This document shows, piece by piece, positions 1 through 5,897 of a DNA stretch of 10,363 nt. Source of the DNA: UBA9464 sp003445095 (GTDB lineage Bacteria > Verrucomicrobiota > Verrucomicrobiia > Limisphaerales > UBA9464); NCBI GenBank assembly GCA_035437945.1, contig DAOMZG010000252.1, forward strand, positions 1-10,363. Reading direction: 5' to 3'. The notes below the pieces were generated by a model. The model was given only the letters and a program-made list of their open reading frames with translations. It was not told where the DNA came from and did no database searches. Made by a program: the position numbers and the translations under genes. Within the stretch, counting starts at the first letter, position 1; each line of letters begins with the position of its first letter.

Positions 1-1
1 G

Positions 2-166
2 GAGTTGCCAAGGCTGACCGAGGCTGAGCGGCGGGCCGTTCGGGGCAGGCTCATCGAGTTGGCGGTCAGCGATCCAGAAATCGAGGCGTGCGACGTTGCG
101 GCCATCGAGGGCGCCAGACTGCTGGATCGACTGGAGGAAGGCGATGCCCGCCGTTCATCCCGGTGA
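2..166 (+). CDS. Antitoxin of a MazEF-like TA pair (C-terminal part, 5' end outside window)
   Basis: An open frame enters from the left edge and ends at a TGA (164-166), giving 54 residues that begin ELPRLTEAERRAVRG and end LLDRLEEGDARRSSR. The composition is charged, Glu/Arg-rich and probably helical. The pattern 'L-T/S-x-x-E-R-R...D...LLDRLEE-D' resembles small antitoxins encoded just upstream of MazF/PemK toxins; I recognise the style, not a named family. The stop lies 23 bp inside the following toxin frame (ATG at 144), an overlap typical of co-translated toxin-antitoxin pairs. Such an antitoxin would bind and neutralise the toxin and usually represses the shared promoter through an N-terminal DNA-binding part, which is not in the window. 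The role is inferred mainly from the neighbour. Confidence 0.6.
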   Translation, partial: ELPRLTEAERRAVRGRLIELAVSDPEIEACDVAAIEGARLLDRLEEGDARRSSR

Positions 167-413
167 AGTTTGGGTGGTCGACTTCGGCATGGCGGCCAAG
201 GTTCGCCCCGCGTTGATCCTCACGGAGACACCGGCCGAAGACGAACTCGACCTCGTCACGGTCGTTCTCCATACGACCTCGCTGCGCGGTAACCGATGGG
301 AGCTGGCCATCCCCAAGCCGTTCCGTAAGCCTGGTGCTTTCCCCTTCAACAGGCCCAGACCGTACCCACGATCCGTCTCGAACGTCGCCTTGGCCGGTCG
401 TCTCGGGCTCTGA
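144..413 (+). pseudogene. MazF/PemK-family endoribonuclease toxin, apparently frameshifted
   Basis: The ATG at 144 opens a frame reading MPAVHPGEVWVVDFG, then KVRPALIL and a TSLRGNRWELAIPKPF stretch. These match the start of the MazF/PemK fold (GEVW..D.G, K.RPALIL, and the T..R segment carrying catalytic residues). The frame continues through KPGAF (to 341) and then degenerates to NRPRPYPRSV before a TAG-free run to TGA at 411-413, giving 89 residues. From about 347 a different frame (+2) reads QTVPTIRLERRLGR, which is the conserved C-terminal MazF segment, followed by LTRSRRMLLDQ (to about 442). Between GAF and QTVP there are 14 nt where 15 would keep the frame, so a single-base deletion near 342-355 fits. 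The toxin is therefore probably inactive, with its tail read out of frame. Family identity is confident; the frameshift could also be an assembly error. Confidence 0.75.
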
Positions 414-458
414 CCCGCAGCCGGCGCATGCTTCTGGACCAGGGCGGGGCCGATCCGA

Positions 459-1556
459 CTAAAGTGCGGGCTTCTGCGCGGCCACCGCAGCGATCTCGGC
501 GCGCTGGGGCAAAAGCAGATACACGAGGCCGCCGATCGCGCTCCATGCCAGGCTGACGGTGTAGCCCAACAGCGACAGAGATAACGCGAGTCCGGGCTTA
601 AGCTCGAACATCGGCAATGCGAGCAGCCAGACAAATAGGTTCTCCCGCACTCCTAAGCCGGACGGGGTCACCGGAAGGGCTGCTAGGCAAACGACGGACA
701 ACGAGACGAACGTGAGAGTAACGACGGGCAGTTGAATTCCCAGGCCCCGGGCCAAAACCACGTAGGCGAGGCCGACCCCGACGGCGATCAGCAACGAAAC
801 TCCTGCCATTTGCAGCAGGAACACCGGGTCACGTCCGAAGCGCCGGCACGCTGCCAACGCGCGAACCGCCGATTCGCCGCGCGGAATTCGATGGAGCAGT
901 CGCGCAATCGCGCTCCGTTCACTTAACGCGTGCGTGTAGAATCCGATAATCAGTATCGCCGCTGCGACCACGAGCATCCCGCCGACTGTCAAAAGCACCG
1001 CTTGATACCGTCGGTAGCCAACGACGAGGTCCCAATTGGGAATTGCCAAGATCACGGCGGCAAAGAGTAGTCCCAAGGTGCCCAGAATTCGATCGACAAA
1101 GACCGTCATCGCCGCGGGGCCCCGCTGATGCGGTGCGGCTTGGGCGACATACCACGCTTTGATGACATCGCCGCCAGCCGTGCCGAGCAGGAAGGCGTTG
1201 AAGAACTGCGCCACCAGCGAAATTCGCAGTACTTCTCGCCATTCCAAATTCAGTCCCTGTTCCGCGAGCACCTGTCGCCAACGCCAAGCGCCCAATCCGA
1301 CGAGAGCGCCGCAAATTAGAAACGCACCGGCTAGGCTGGCTGCGTCCAGTTTGCGGATCGTGTGCCATAGTTCCGCTGGCCCTCGGCTCCAAGCGAGCCG
1401 GCGTTGTTCCCAGCGGGTCAGCGAATTCCAGTCGGGACCGCCACCCGCCGCGAGCTGCAGCTGAACCTCGTTGCAGAAGATGGCGTGAAAGATCGCGGCT
1501 AGAAGCAGCAGGCCGACGACCGCACGGACGACGCTGAGGAATCGAGGTGACCGCAC
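459..1556 (-). CDS. Lysylphosphatidylglycerol synthase/flippase-like integral membrane protein (LPG_synthase_TM, UPF0104)
   Basis: A 365-residue polytopic inner-membrane protein with hydrophobic segments at about 7-27, 74-92, 110-124, 157-173, 186-206, 246-269, 278-294, 306-317 and 322-349. Family signatures are present: GTAGGDVIKA at 125-134, the VDRILG stretch around 154-159, and PVTPSGLGVREN at 295-306. In MprF-type proteins this domain flips or transfers aminoacyl-phospholipids, and stand-alone members are annotated as flippase-like proteins of unknown lipid substrate. No soluble synthase domain is attached. The start is GTG at 1556-1554, preceded by GAGGAG about 10 nt upstream, one of the few recognisable ribosome sites here; that site overlaps the end of the upstream isomerase gene. 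Only 7 bp separate the two genes, so they are almost certainly cotranscribed and possibly translationally coupled. Substrate unknown. Confidence 0.88.
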   Translation of the reverse strand: MRSPRFLSVVRAVVGLLLLAAIFHAIFCNEVQLQLAAGGGPDWNSLTRWEQRRLAWSRGPAELWHTIRKLDAASLAGAFLICGALVGLGAWRWRQVLAEQGLNLEWREVLRISLVAQFFNAFLLGTAGGDVIKAWYVAQAAPHQRGPAAMTVFVDRILGTLGLLFAAVILAIPNWDLVVGYRRYQAVLLTVGGMLVVAAAILIIGFYTHALSERSAIARLLHRIPRGESAVRALAACRRFGRDPVFLLQMAGVSLLIAVGVGLAYVVLARGLGIQLPVVTLTFVSLSVVCLAALPVTPSGLGVRENLFVWLLALPMFELKPGLALSLSLLGYTVSLAWSAIGGLVYLLLPQRAEIAAVAAQKPAL

Positions 1557-1563
1557 AAGTCGA

Positions 1564-2484
1564 TTACTCCTCGCCCCACACGGACTTAATGAAGGCGAAA
1601 CCGCGACTCACGTCTTCCGGCGATACTCCCGGGCTGAGTTCCACAACTTTGATGTGCTCGGGTTTGACCCACGGTTTGAGCTCGGCGAAGCGGATCATGC
1701 CTGAGCCTGGCGGACAGTGATCGTGTTGGCCCTCGACATCTTCCCGAACGTCGTGGATGTGAAATCCGGCCAGCCGGGGAGCGAGTCCTTCGAGATGGAA
1801 GCTATGTTGAATGAATCCCAGATTCTCTTTGATCTGCGCATGGCCGCAATCGTGCCAGTAGCGGACGTTCTCGGGGAGTTGGGTTAGGAACCATGAAATG
1901 TCGTGATCGAAGGGAATCTCTTCGACGGCCTCGCGATTCTCGATGCCGAGGAGCAAACCCTCTTGCGCGGCGGTATTCGCGAGACGTCCGATGAGCTCAA
2001 GGGCCAATTCGATGGGGCGTTCCTTTTTCCGCTCGCGCTTCATTTCCATTTCCTCGACCAATTTGCGGTACTTGGGCGAGTCCTTGTCTCCGCGCGCGAC
2101 CATTTGCTCGAGCTTTTCGTTGTAGTCTTTGAGCTCAACTTGTCCGGAATGCAAAACGATCAGCTTGGCGCCCAGGCGAGCGGCGGTCTCAATCGTTTTC
2201 AGCGAGTGCTTCTCGGCCGACTCACGTTCGCGACGATCCTCCGACGAGAACTTGAACAAATTCGGGGCTGGCCAATTAACCCCCATCGGAAGCGGACAAA
2301 AGTTGTGCAAGGTTGAAATCTGAATCTCCCCGGCGGCGACCGCCTCAAGGATGCCCGGCATGAGGCTGATTCGAATCCCGTGGCTCAGTTCGGCATAGGA
2401 GAAGCCCAGGGCGCGGATTTCCCGCAACATTTCGCGGCCACAGGTATGGCGGCCTGAATTCCAACAAGTGGAGAGAGAGTACAT
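1564..2484 (-). CDS. Sugar phosphate isomerase/epimerase, xylose-isomerase-like TIM barrel (AP_endonuc_2 superfamily)
   Basis: This 306-residue protein has the layout of metal-dependent TIM-barrel isomerases/epimerases. It starts directly in the first beta strand (LSTCWNSGRHT, 4-14) and continues with AELSHG (31-36), STLHNFCPLP (57-66), LIVLHSG (108-114), LGIENRE (179-185), WHDCGHA (210-216), GFHIHDV (240-246) and VVELSPG (280-286). Likely divalent-metal and substrate ligands are E182, D212, H215, H242/H244 and E282, inferred from family geometry. A lysine/glutamate-rich helical insertion occupies about 117-158, in the barrel region after strand LIVLHSG. The ATG at 2484 is well placed for the fold but has no Shine-Dalgarno sequence and directly follows the U-tract of the rpsU terminator. 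The flippase-like gene follows after 7 bp. The sugar substrate cannot be inferred. Confidence 0.87.
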   Translation of the reverse strand: MYSLSTCWNSGRHTCGREMLREIRALGFSYAELSHGIRISLMPGILEAVAAGEIQISTLHNFCPLPMGVNWPAPNLFKFSSEDRRERESAEKHSLKTIETAARLGAKLIVLHSGQVELKDYNEKLEQMVARGDKDSPKYRKLVEEMEMKRERKKERPIELALELIGRLANTAAQEGLLLGIENREAVEEIPFDHDISWFLTQLPENVRYWHDCGHAQIKENLGFIQHSFHLEGLAPRLAGFHIHDVREDVEGQHDHCPPGSGMIRFAELKPWVKPEHIKVVELSPGVSPEDVSRGFAFIKSVWGEE

Positions 2485-2526
2485 GAAAGAAAATCGCCGG
2501 ACGCCTCACAAGGACAGCATCCGGCG
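2485..2526 (-). terminator. Rho-independent terminator after rpsU, immediately before the isomerase start
   Basis: On the minus strand CGCCGGATGC (2526-2517) pairs with GCGTCCGGCG (2504-2495) over 10 bp, including one G-T wobble, with a 12-nt loop. It is followed by ATTTTCTTTC (2494-2485) running straight into the ATG at 2484. A smaller 5-bp hairpin (GTGCC/GGCAC, 2541-2555) lies just after the rpsU stop. The arrangement should terminate most rpsU transcripts and let a fraction read into the isomerase and flippase genes. Confidence 0.8.
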
Positions 2527-2555
2527 ACCTGAAGTTCAAGGTGCCACCGGGGCAC

Positions 2556-2753
2556 TTACTGATCGGCGTAACGCGCGGAGAGCATGGCGCTAAAGCGCGC
2601 TACCTTCAGCTTGCGGCGCCGGCGCTCGCTGGGCTTTTCATAATGCCGCTTGTTGCGGACTTCGCGGAGAGTGTTCTCCCGGTCCACTTTCTTCTTCAGG
2701 CGGCGCAAAGCCCGGTCAATGGGCTCGCCCTTTTTTAGCTTAACTTCGCTCAA
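2556..2753 (-). CDS. rpsU: 30S ribosomal protein S21 (bS21)
   Basis: A 65-residue, strongly basic protein with the bS21 pattern: a short N-terminal strand (SEVKLKKGEP), DRALRRLKKKVDRE, LREVRNKRHYEKPSERRRRKLK and a basic helical tail. bS21 sits on the small-subunit platform near the 3' end of 16S rRNA and contributes to translation initiation in many bacteria. Length is normal (about 57-70 residues). No in-frame ATG precedes the conserved start; the best start is TTG at 2753-2751, with AAAGGA 12 nt upstream. It is the first gene of a likely minus-strand operon and is followed by a small hairpin and then a strong terminator. Assignment by sequence pattern is confident. Confidence 0.93.
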   Translation of the reverse strand: MSEVKLKKGEPIDRALRRLKKKVDRENTLREVRNKRHYEKPSERRRRKLKVARFSAMLSARYADQ

Positions 2754-2771
2754 GTCACGTTCACGTCCTTT
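2750..2771 (-). promoter_or_regulatory. rpsU translation-initiation region with overlapping mini-ORF
   Basis: On the minus strand AAAGGA (2771-2766) is followed seven nucleotides later by GTG ACT TGA (2758-2750). The stop of this two-codon frame overlaps the rpsU TTG start as TTGA. A longer variant starts at GTG 2764-2762. The purine block is better spaced for the GTG at 2758 than for the TTG itself, so termination-reinitiation is possible. This is inference from spacing only; the simpler reading is a TTG start with a long spacer. Confidence 0.35.
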
Positions 2772-3098
2772 CGATCAGGCGGTTCCAACCCTCTGGCTGA
2801 ACTCCGCGACCAGTCCATCCGAAGACAGTCTGGAATGCGCCTTGGTCCGTCACCGAACCCGAGGCGGACGGGTGAAATAGCCAAATTCCACACAGAGGCA
2901 AGGCTGGAAGCGAGGGATTTTCGGGCTGGAGGCCGTTTCGGGTCGGCAAAGATTGGGGAGGGATGCCCGAATAAGCGCGCGGACGCGCGCTCCCCAGCAC
3001 GATTTCCGAGTTAGGGCCAAATCGAGCAGCGGCCGTGGACGCAGCCCCGAAGGCTGGTTGCGTTGCCGCCGAGAGTCTGCCCAGACTTCGACCCGACC
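2754..3098. other. Divergent intergenic region between rpsU and the DUF4190 gene
   Basis: No convincing gene lies in these 345 bp; the frames that cross it lack family features. It must carry outward promoters for rpsU (minus) and the DUF4190 gene (plus), but I cannot pick either with confidence; a weak minus-strand TTGCCT-16-TATTTC pair lies around 2875-2905. It contains copy A of the two-hairpin repeat (2945-3015) and a small hairpin (AGTCT/AGACT, 3074-3087) a few bases upstream of the ATG at 3099. That ATG has no Shine-Dalgarno sequence. Confidence 0.5.
2945..3015 (+). repeat. Two-hairpin intergenic repeat, copy A
   Basis: This stretch aligns without gaps to 4881-4951; by hand I count about 50 identities in 71 positions. 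The core GCCCGAAT (2965-2972) pairs imperfectly with ATTGGGG (2952-2958). It is followed by AGCGCGCG-GA-CGCGCGCT (2974-2991), a perfect inverted repeat, then TCCCC and a GAGTT box. It lies 84 bp upstream of the start of the DUF4190 gene, in the same orientation as copy B relative to its downstream gene. Confidence 0.65.
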
Positions 3099-3806
3099 AT
3101 GAATCCATCAGCTGACTCACCAGCGCCGGAAGCGCCTCAATCTCAATCCCGACCCGCTGCAAAGCTCAGCCTCCTGGCCGTGTTCTCCTTGCTGTTTGGA
3201 ATCCTCGGATGTACCGGCTTGGGCGCACTGGCAGGCATCGCCTTCGGCGCAATTGCCCTGGTGCGGATCAATAACAGCGAAGGCAGACTCAAAGGCCAGG
3301 GGCTTGCGATCACAGGGATCATCGTGTCGGGATTGATGCTCCTGCTCGTACCGGTCCTGGCCGGAATGTTGCTGCCGGCACTCGCCAAGGCCAAAGCCAA
3401 GGCCCAGATCATTGCCAGCGTCAACCAAGTCAAGCAGATCGGCCTCGCCGCTCGGATTTATGAAACGGATCACGAAGGAAAATTCCCCCTGGCAGCCAAC
3501 TGGAACGACACGCTACGGCCCTTGCTTGGAGAGGACGCCGATAAAATCCTGCGACGGCCAGCCGCACGCGAATCCAGTTGCGGCTACGGGTACAATGCCC
3601 TCGTCGCCGGACTTCTCAGTTCAAAAGTGGATCCTGCGACCGTAATGTTCTTTGAACTCGAATTCCCACGGGACAACGCGGTGGGCGGAGAAGAGCTATT
3701 GCGTCAGCCCGAAGGAAGGGGAGACCGCGTGGTGGTCGGCCTGGCCGACGGCAGTGTCGTCCAGCTCAGGGCTGAGAACCTTTCCGAACTTCGCTGGCAG
3801 CCGTAG
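3099..3806 (+). CDS. DUF4190 membrane protein with prepilin-like C-terminal domain
   Basis: This 235-residue protein begins with a Pro/Ser/Gln-rich cytoplasmic tail (1-20). A DUF4190 module follows, with helix 1 at about 22-56, the loop INNSEGRLKGQGLAITG (57-73) and helix 2 at 70-96. Helix 2 runs directly into LLPALAKAKAKAQ (91-103), then NQVKQIGLAARIYETDHEGKFP (109-130), the signature that follows the hydrophobic stem in type II secretion pseudopilin-like (DUF1559/H-X9-DG-type) proteins of Planctomycetota and Verrucomicrobiota. Near the end VVVGLADGSVVQL (211-223) matches the late 'DG' strand of those proteins. There is no prepilin peptidase site at the N-terminus, so it is probably anchored rather than assembled into a pilus. 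I chose ATG 3099; an in-frame TTG at 3063 would add 12 residues with no similarity. No Shine-Dalgarno is visible. Function unknown. Confidence 0.8.
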   Translation: MNPSADSPAPEAPQSQSRPAAKLSLLAVFSLLFGILGCTGLGALAGIAFGAIALVRINNSEGRLKGQGLAITGIIVSGLMLLLVPVLAGMLLPALAKAKAKAQIIASVNQVKQIGLAARIYETDHEGKFPLAANWNDTLRPLLGEDADKILRRPAARESSCGYGYNALVAGLLSSKVDPATVMFFELEFPRDNAVGGEELLRQPEGRGDRVVVGLADGSVVQLRAENLSELRWQP

Positions 3807-3827
3807 CTGTCCGTCGCGACTGGGACT

Positions 3828-3896
3828 GATCAAAAGCCCGGCCCGGAGCTCCGCGCGGGCCGGAGACGGCTCAGCGCGCTATCCCTGCCTTTGATC
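3828..3896 (-). terminator. GC-rich hairpin, probable terminator of the HAD gene, inside a nested inverted repeat
   Basis: CCGGCCCG (3838-3845) and CGGGCCGG (3856-3863) form a perfect 8-bp stem with a 10-nt loop. Read on the minus strand it is followed by GCTTTTGATC (U4), fitting a terminator 82 bp past the HAD stop. On the plus strand no T-run follows. An outer pair GATCAAAAG (3828-3836) / CTTTGATC (3889-3896) encloses it. It lies between two convergent genes, so it may limit read-through both ways. Confidence 0.55.
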
Positions 3897-3944
3897 GATT
3901 CATGCAGCGGGCCTGAAGTCGGGATCCAATCCCCCCCACCGGGG

Positions 3945-4718
3945 TCAAGATACTCCGAAGCGATCCAGCCCTTCCAACACACCGGCGGCACACGACTGCA
4001 GCGCCAGGAATCCGCCCTCCCCTTCGACCTGTGCTTTGACCCGCGGCAAACCGTTGTACGGGGTGACCAGCCAATGCGCCACTTCACGGCGCAACATCGG
4101 GAGGTCGTTCAAGTGATCTCCGGCGGCGAACGTCTGCTCCGGCCGAAGTTCCAGGAGCCGCTGAATTTCCTGCAACGCGGTGCCCTTGCTGTACCGCCGG
4201 TGGCTGAGCCGCAGATACACGTCGTTTCGAACGGGCGCCAAGTCGGGAACCGCAGCGCAGAAAGTGTCCAGCTCCTGCTGAATGGCATCCATCTGCCCGT
4301 TCGTTCGGGCAATGACACACACCGGCGACCACGAGTCGTTGTAAAAGGTCGCATCGTACTTCGCCTCCAGCATGCTGAACAATTCCGCCAATTCACCCGC
4401 GTAGTCGCTGAACAAGCCCGTGTGCGCCCGAATACAGTTGGTGTGCCACGGCTCCACCGCCTCGTAGTGCCCTCGAACATGGCGATAAATTTCGCGTTCG
4501 ACGGTCACCGCGAAGTCCGGGAGCACTCGCATGTGGGCACGACCGATACTCTCCATCAGGCTAGCCAAGTCCCGTCCCGTATTGATCACCCAAATGACTC
4601 CGCGGGCTTGCAGCGCCGCCACCCGATTCTGGAACGCCTCCGGAACGGGAGCATGCGCAAAGTCCTCGTGAATGGTTCCATCAAAATCGGTCGAGATGAG
4701 GCGAATGTCAGCAGGCAT
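3945..4718 (-). CDS. HAD-superfamily phosphatase, Cof-type (subclass IIB)
   Basis: This 257-residue soluble phosphatase has all four HAD motifs: I, DFDGT with nucleophile D11 and acid/base D13; II, T47 in INTGR (45-49); III, K178 in YSKGTAL (176-182); IV, GDHLNDLPML (200-209) with Mg-binding D201 and D205. The large segment between motifs II and III (about 80-170) is the C2-type cap that sets specificity in Cof/sucrose-phosphate-phosphatase relatives. These enzymes hydrolyse sugar phosphates or related phosphomonoesters; the exact substrate cannot be told. The ATG at 4718 is placed correctly for the first strand but lacks a ribosome site. The gene is single, convergent with the DUF4190 gene and divergent from the alpha/beta hydrolase. 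Confidence 0.88.
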   Translation of the reverse strand: MPADIRLISTDFDGTIHEDFAHAPVPEAFQNRVAALQARGVIWVINTGRDLASLMESIGRAHMRVLPDFAVTVEREIYRHVRGHYEAVEPWHTNCIRAHTGLFSDYAGELAELFSMLEAKYDATFYNDSWSPVCVIARTNGQMDAIQQELDTFCAAVPDLAPVRNDVYLRLSHRRYSKGTALQEIQRLLELRPEQTFAAGDHLNDLPMLRREVAHWLVTPYNGLPRVKAQVEGEGGFLALQSCAAGVLEGLDRFGVS

Positions 4719-4999
4719 GAACGGGCGACACGGTGCGCACGAAATGACCGTTTGTCACTTCGGCGATGCAAGCTCCAGGAGCAGTTCAAACGGCGGCCCA
4801 CCGCCAGCGTGTTATTTTGGGTGTCCCGCCGAAAACAACGTTCAACCATCTTTTGCCCCAGAGAGTTAGGGTTGGTATGTGCCAAGAATTCGGGCGAGAC
4901 GCCCGAATCAGCACGCCGGCGTGCGGTCCCCAATCCAAAATCGGAGTTCGGATTAAGACTTCACCCCGGTACTTTGCGCTTCATCACAGTCCGCACCCC
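4719..4999. other. Divergent intergenic region between the HAD and alpha/beta hydrolase genes
   Basis: An open plus-strand frame runs upstream of the hydrolase from about 4766, but its first 78 residues show no domain character and cross copy B of the two-hairpin repeat, so I treat this part as non-coding. A short hairpin GGCGG-CCCA-CCGCC lies at about 4792-4805, followed by a loose T-rich stretch. Promoters for both flanking genes are expected here, but I could not identify convincing boxes. Confidence 0.45.
4881..4951 (+). repeat. Two-hairpin intergenic repeat, copy B
   Basis: This is the partner of copy A at 2945-3015. Hairpin 1 is perfect: ATTCGGGCG (4888-4896), loop AGA, CGCCCGAAT (4900-4908). 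Hairpin 2 is a perfect 14-bp palindrome, GCACGCCGGCGTGC (4911-4924). TCCCC and a GAGTT box follow, as in copy A. In the shared stem register a G-C pair of copy A (2977/2986) is replaced by A-T in copy B (4913/4922), so pairing survives the sequence change. Confidence 0.7.
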
Positions 5000-5884
5000 A
5001 TGCGAGCGTCCAAAGCCACGACAGCGATGACTAGTCAGCAAATGCCCGCAAGGAATCACTCATTCTACGTGGACCGGCACGGTTGCCGGATATCCGGCAG
5101 TGTCCGCGGCGACGGCCCTCCCGTGCTGCTCATTCAAGGGGTCGGCGTCCATGGAGACGGCTGGGGACCTCAAGTGGACCGTTTGGCGGCACAATTCCGT
5201 TGCTTGACGTTCGACAATCGCGGCATGGGCCAGAGCCAGCCAGTAGGCGCACCCCTGTCAATCGAGCTGATGGCTGAGGACGCCCTGGCACTAATGGACG
5301 CCCAAGGCTGGGACTCGGCGCATATCGTGGGTCACTCAATGGGAGGACTAATCGCGCAGCAGCTCGCGTTGTCTGCTCGCCCGCGGGTGCGAAGCCTCGC
5401 GCTGCTCTGCACCTTCAGTCGCGGCCGCGACGCCACCCGCCTGTCGGCTTGGATGCTTTGGGTGGGCCTGAGGACCCGCCTCGGGACACGACGCCAACGC
5501 CGTCATGCCTTCCTCAAGCTCGTGCTGCCTCCGTCGAACTTGGCGACCGCAGACCTTGACACGTTAGCCGAACGTTTTGCCCCGTTGTTTGGCCACGATC
5601 TCGCGGACCAACCACCCATTGCGATGAAGCAACTGCGAGCGATGAGCGCTTACGATTCCACTTCGCGGCTGGGTGAGTTATCCGGTTTGCCGACCTTGGT
5701 GGTCAGCGCCGAACACGATCGCATCGCCCGCCCAGAACTGGGTCGCATGATAGCCGCTGGAGTACCGGGTGCGCGCTATGTGGAGATTCCCAACGCGTCC
5801 CACGGAGTTCCCCTCGAACAATCCGACTCCATCAACAGCTTGCTCCTCGAACACCTCGCGCGAGCCGATTCCGGGCTACGCTAG
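5000..5884 (+). CDS. Alpha/beta-fold hydrolase
   Basis: A 294-residue alpha/beta hydrolase. The predicted catalytic triad is S113 in the nucleophile elbow GHSMGG (111-116), D240 in VVSAEHD (234-240) and H268 in NASHG (265-269). Strand 3 and its loop read PVLLIQGVGVHGDGW (41-55), where the usual HG of the oxyanion-hole region is QG; FDNRGMGQS (71-79) is the classic D-x-R-G-x-G-x-S segment. A cap-like helical region rich in Arg (about 140-215) lies between. These enzymes cleave esters, lactones, C-C bonds or act as peroxidases; no specificity is readable. The start is uncertain: ATG 5000, 5027 and 5042 are all in frame without ribosome sites, and the fold needs only sequence from about 5050. 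It is the first of three close co-directional genes, with 13 bp to the next ATG. Confidence 0.85.
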   Translation: MRASKATTAMTSQQMPARNHSFYVDRHGCRISGSVRGDGPPVLLIQGVGVHGDGWGPQVDRLAAQFRCLTFDNRGMGQSQPVGAPLSIELMAEDALALMDAQGWDSAHIVGHSMGGLIAQQLALSARPRVRSLALLCTFSRGRDATRLSAWMLWVGLRTRLGTRRQRRHAFLKLVLPPSNLATADLDTLAERFAPLFGHDLADQPPIAMKQLRAMSAYDSTSRLGELSGLPTLVVSAEHDRIARPELGRMIAAGVPGARYVEIPNASHGVPLEQSDSINSLLLEHLARADSGLR

Positions 5885-5897
5885 CCGCGACCTCTTT

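Noticed and set aside
155..634. 159-residue minus-strand frame over the toxin and the flippase 3' end
   Set aside because: It overlaps two recognisable genes in other frames and has a Ser/Arg/Pro-rich composition typical of an antisense shadow in GC-rich DNA.
3063..3098. TTG start extending the DUF4190 protein by 12 residues
   Set aside because: The extension has no similarity and covers a small hairpin; the ATG at 3099 fits a Pro/Ser-rich cytoplasmic tail.
2761..3162. 133-residue minus-strand frame upstream of rpsU
   Set aside because: It crosses the repeat and the DUF4190 start and has no domain pattern; more likely promoter/intergenic DNA.
3931..3944. C7 run with CCCC/GGGG mini-hairpin just after the HAD stop
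   Set aside because: The stem is four base pairs without a T-run; the hairpin at 3838-3863 is the better terminator.
4792..4818. GGCGG-CCCA-CCGCC hairpin with later T-rich run as a terminator
   Set aside because: No plus-strand gene precedes it, and the T-run starts too far after the stem.
4835..4870. Stretch CATCTTTTGCCCCAGAG as a member of a known dispersed repeat
   Set aside because: It faintly resembles GGGGCAAAAGAT-type repeats, but no second copy is in the window and the similarity is too short.
4766..4999. N-terminal extension of the alpha/beta hydrolase
   Set aside because: The 78 added residues cross the two-hairpin repeat and precede the fold's first strand by far; no signal peptide or domain is visible.
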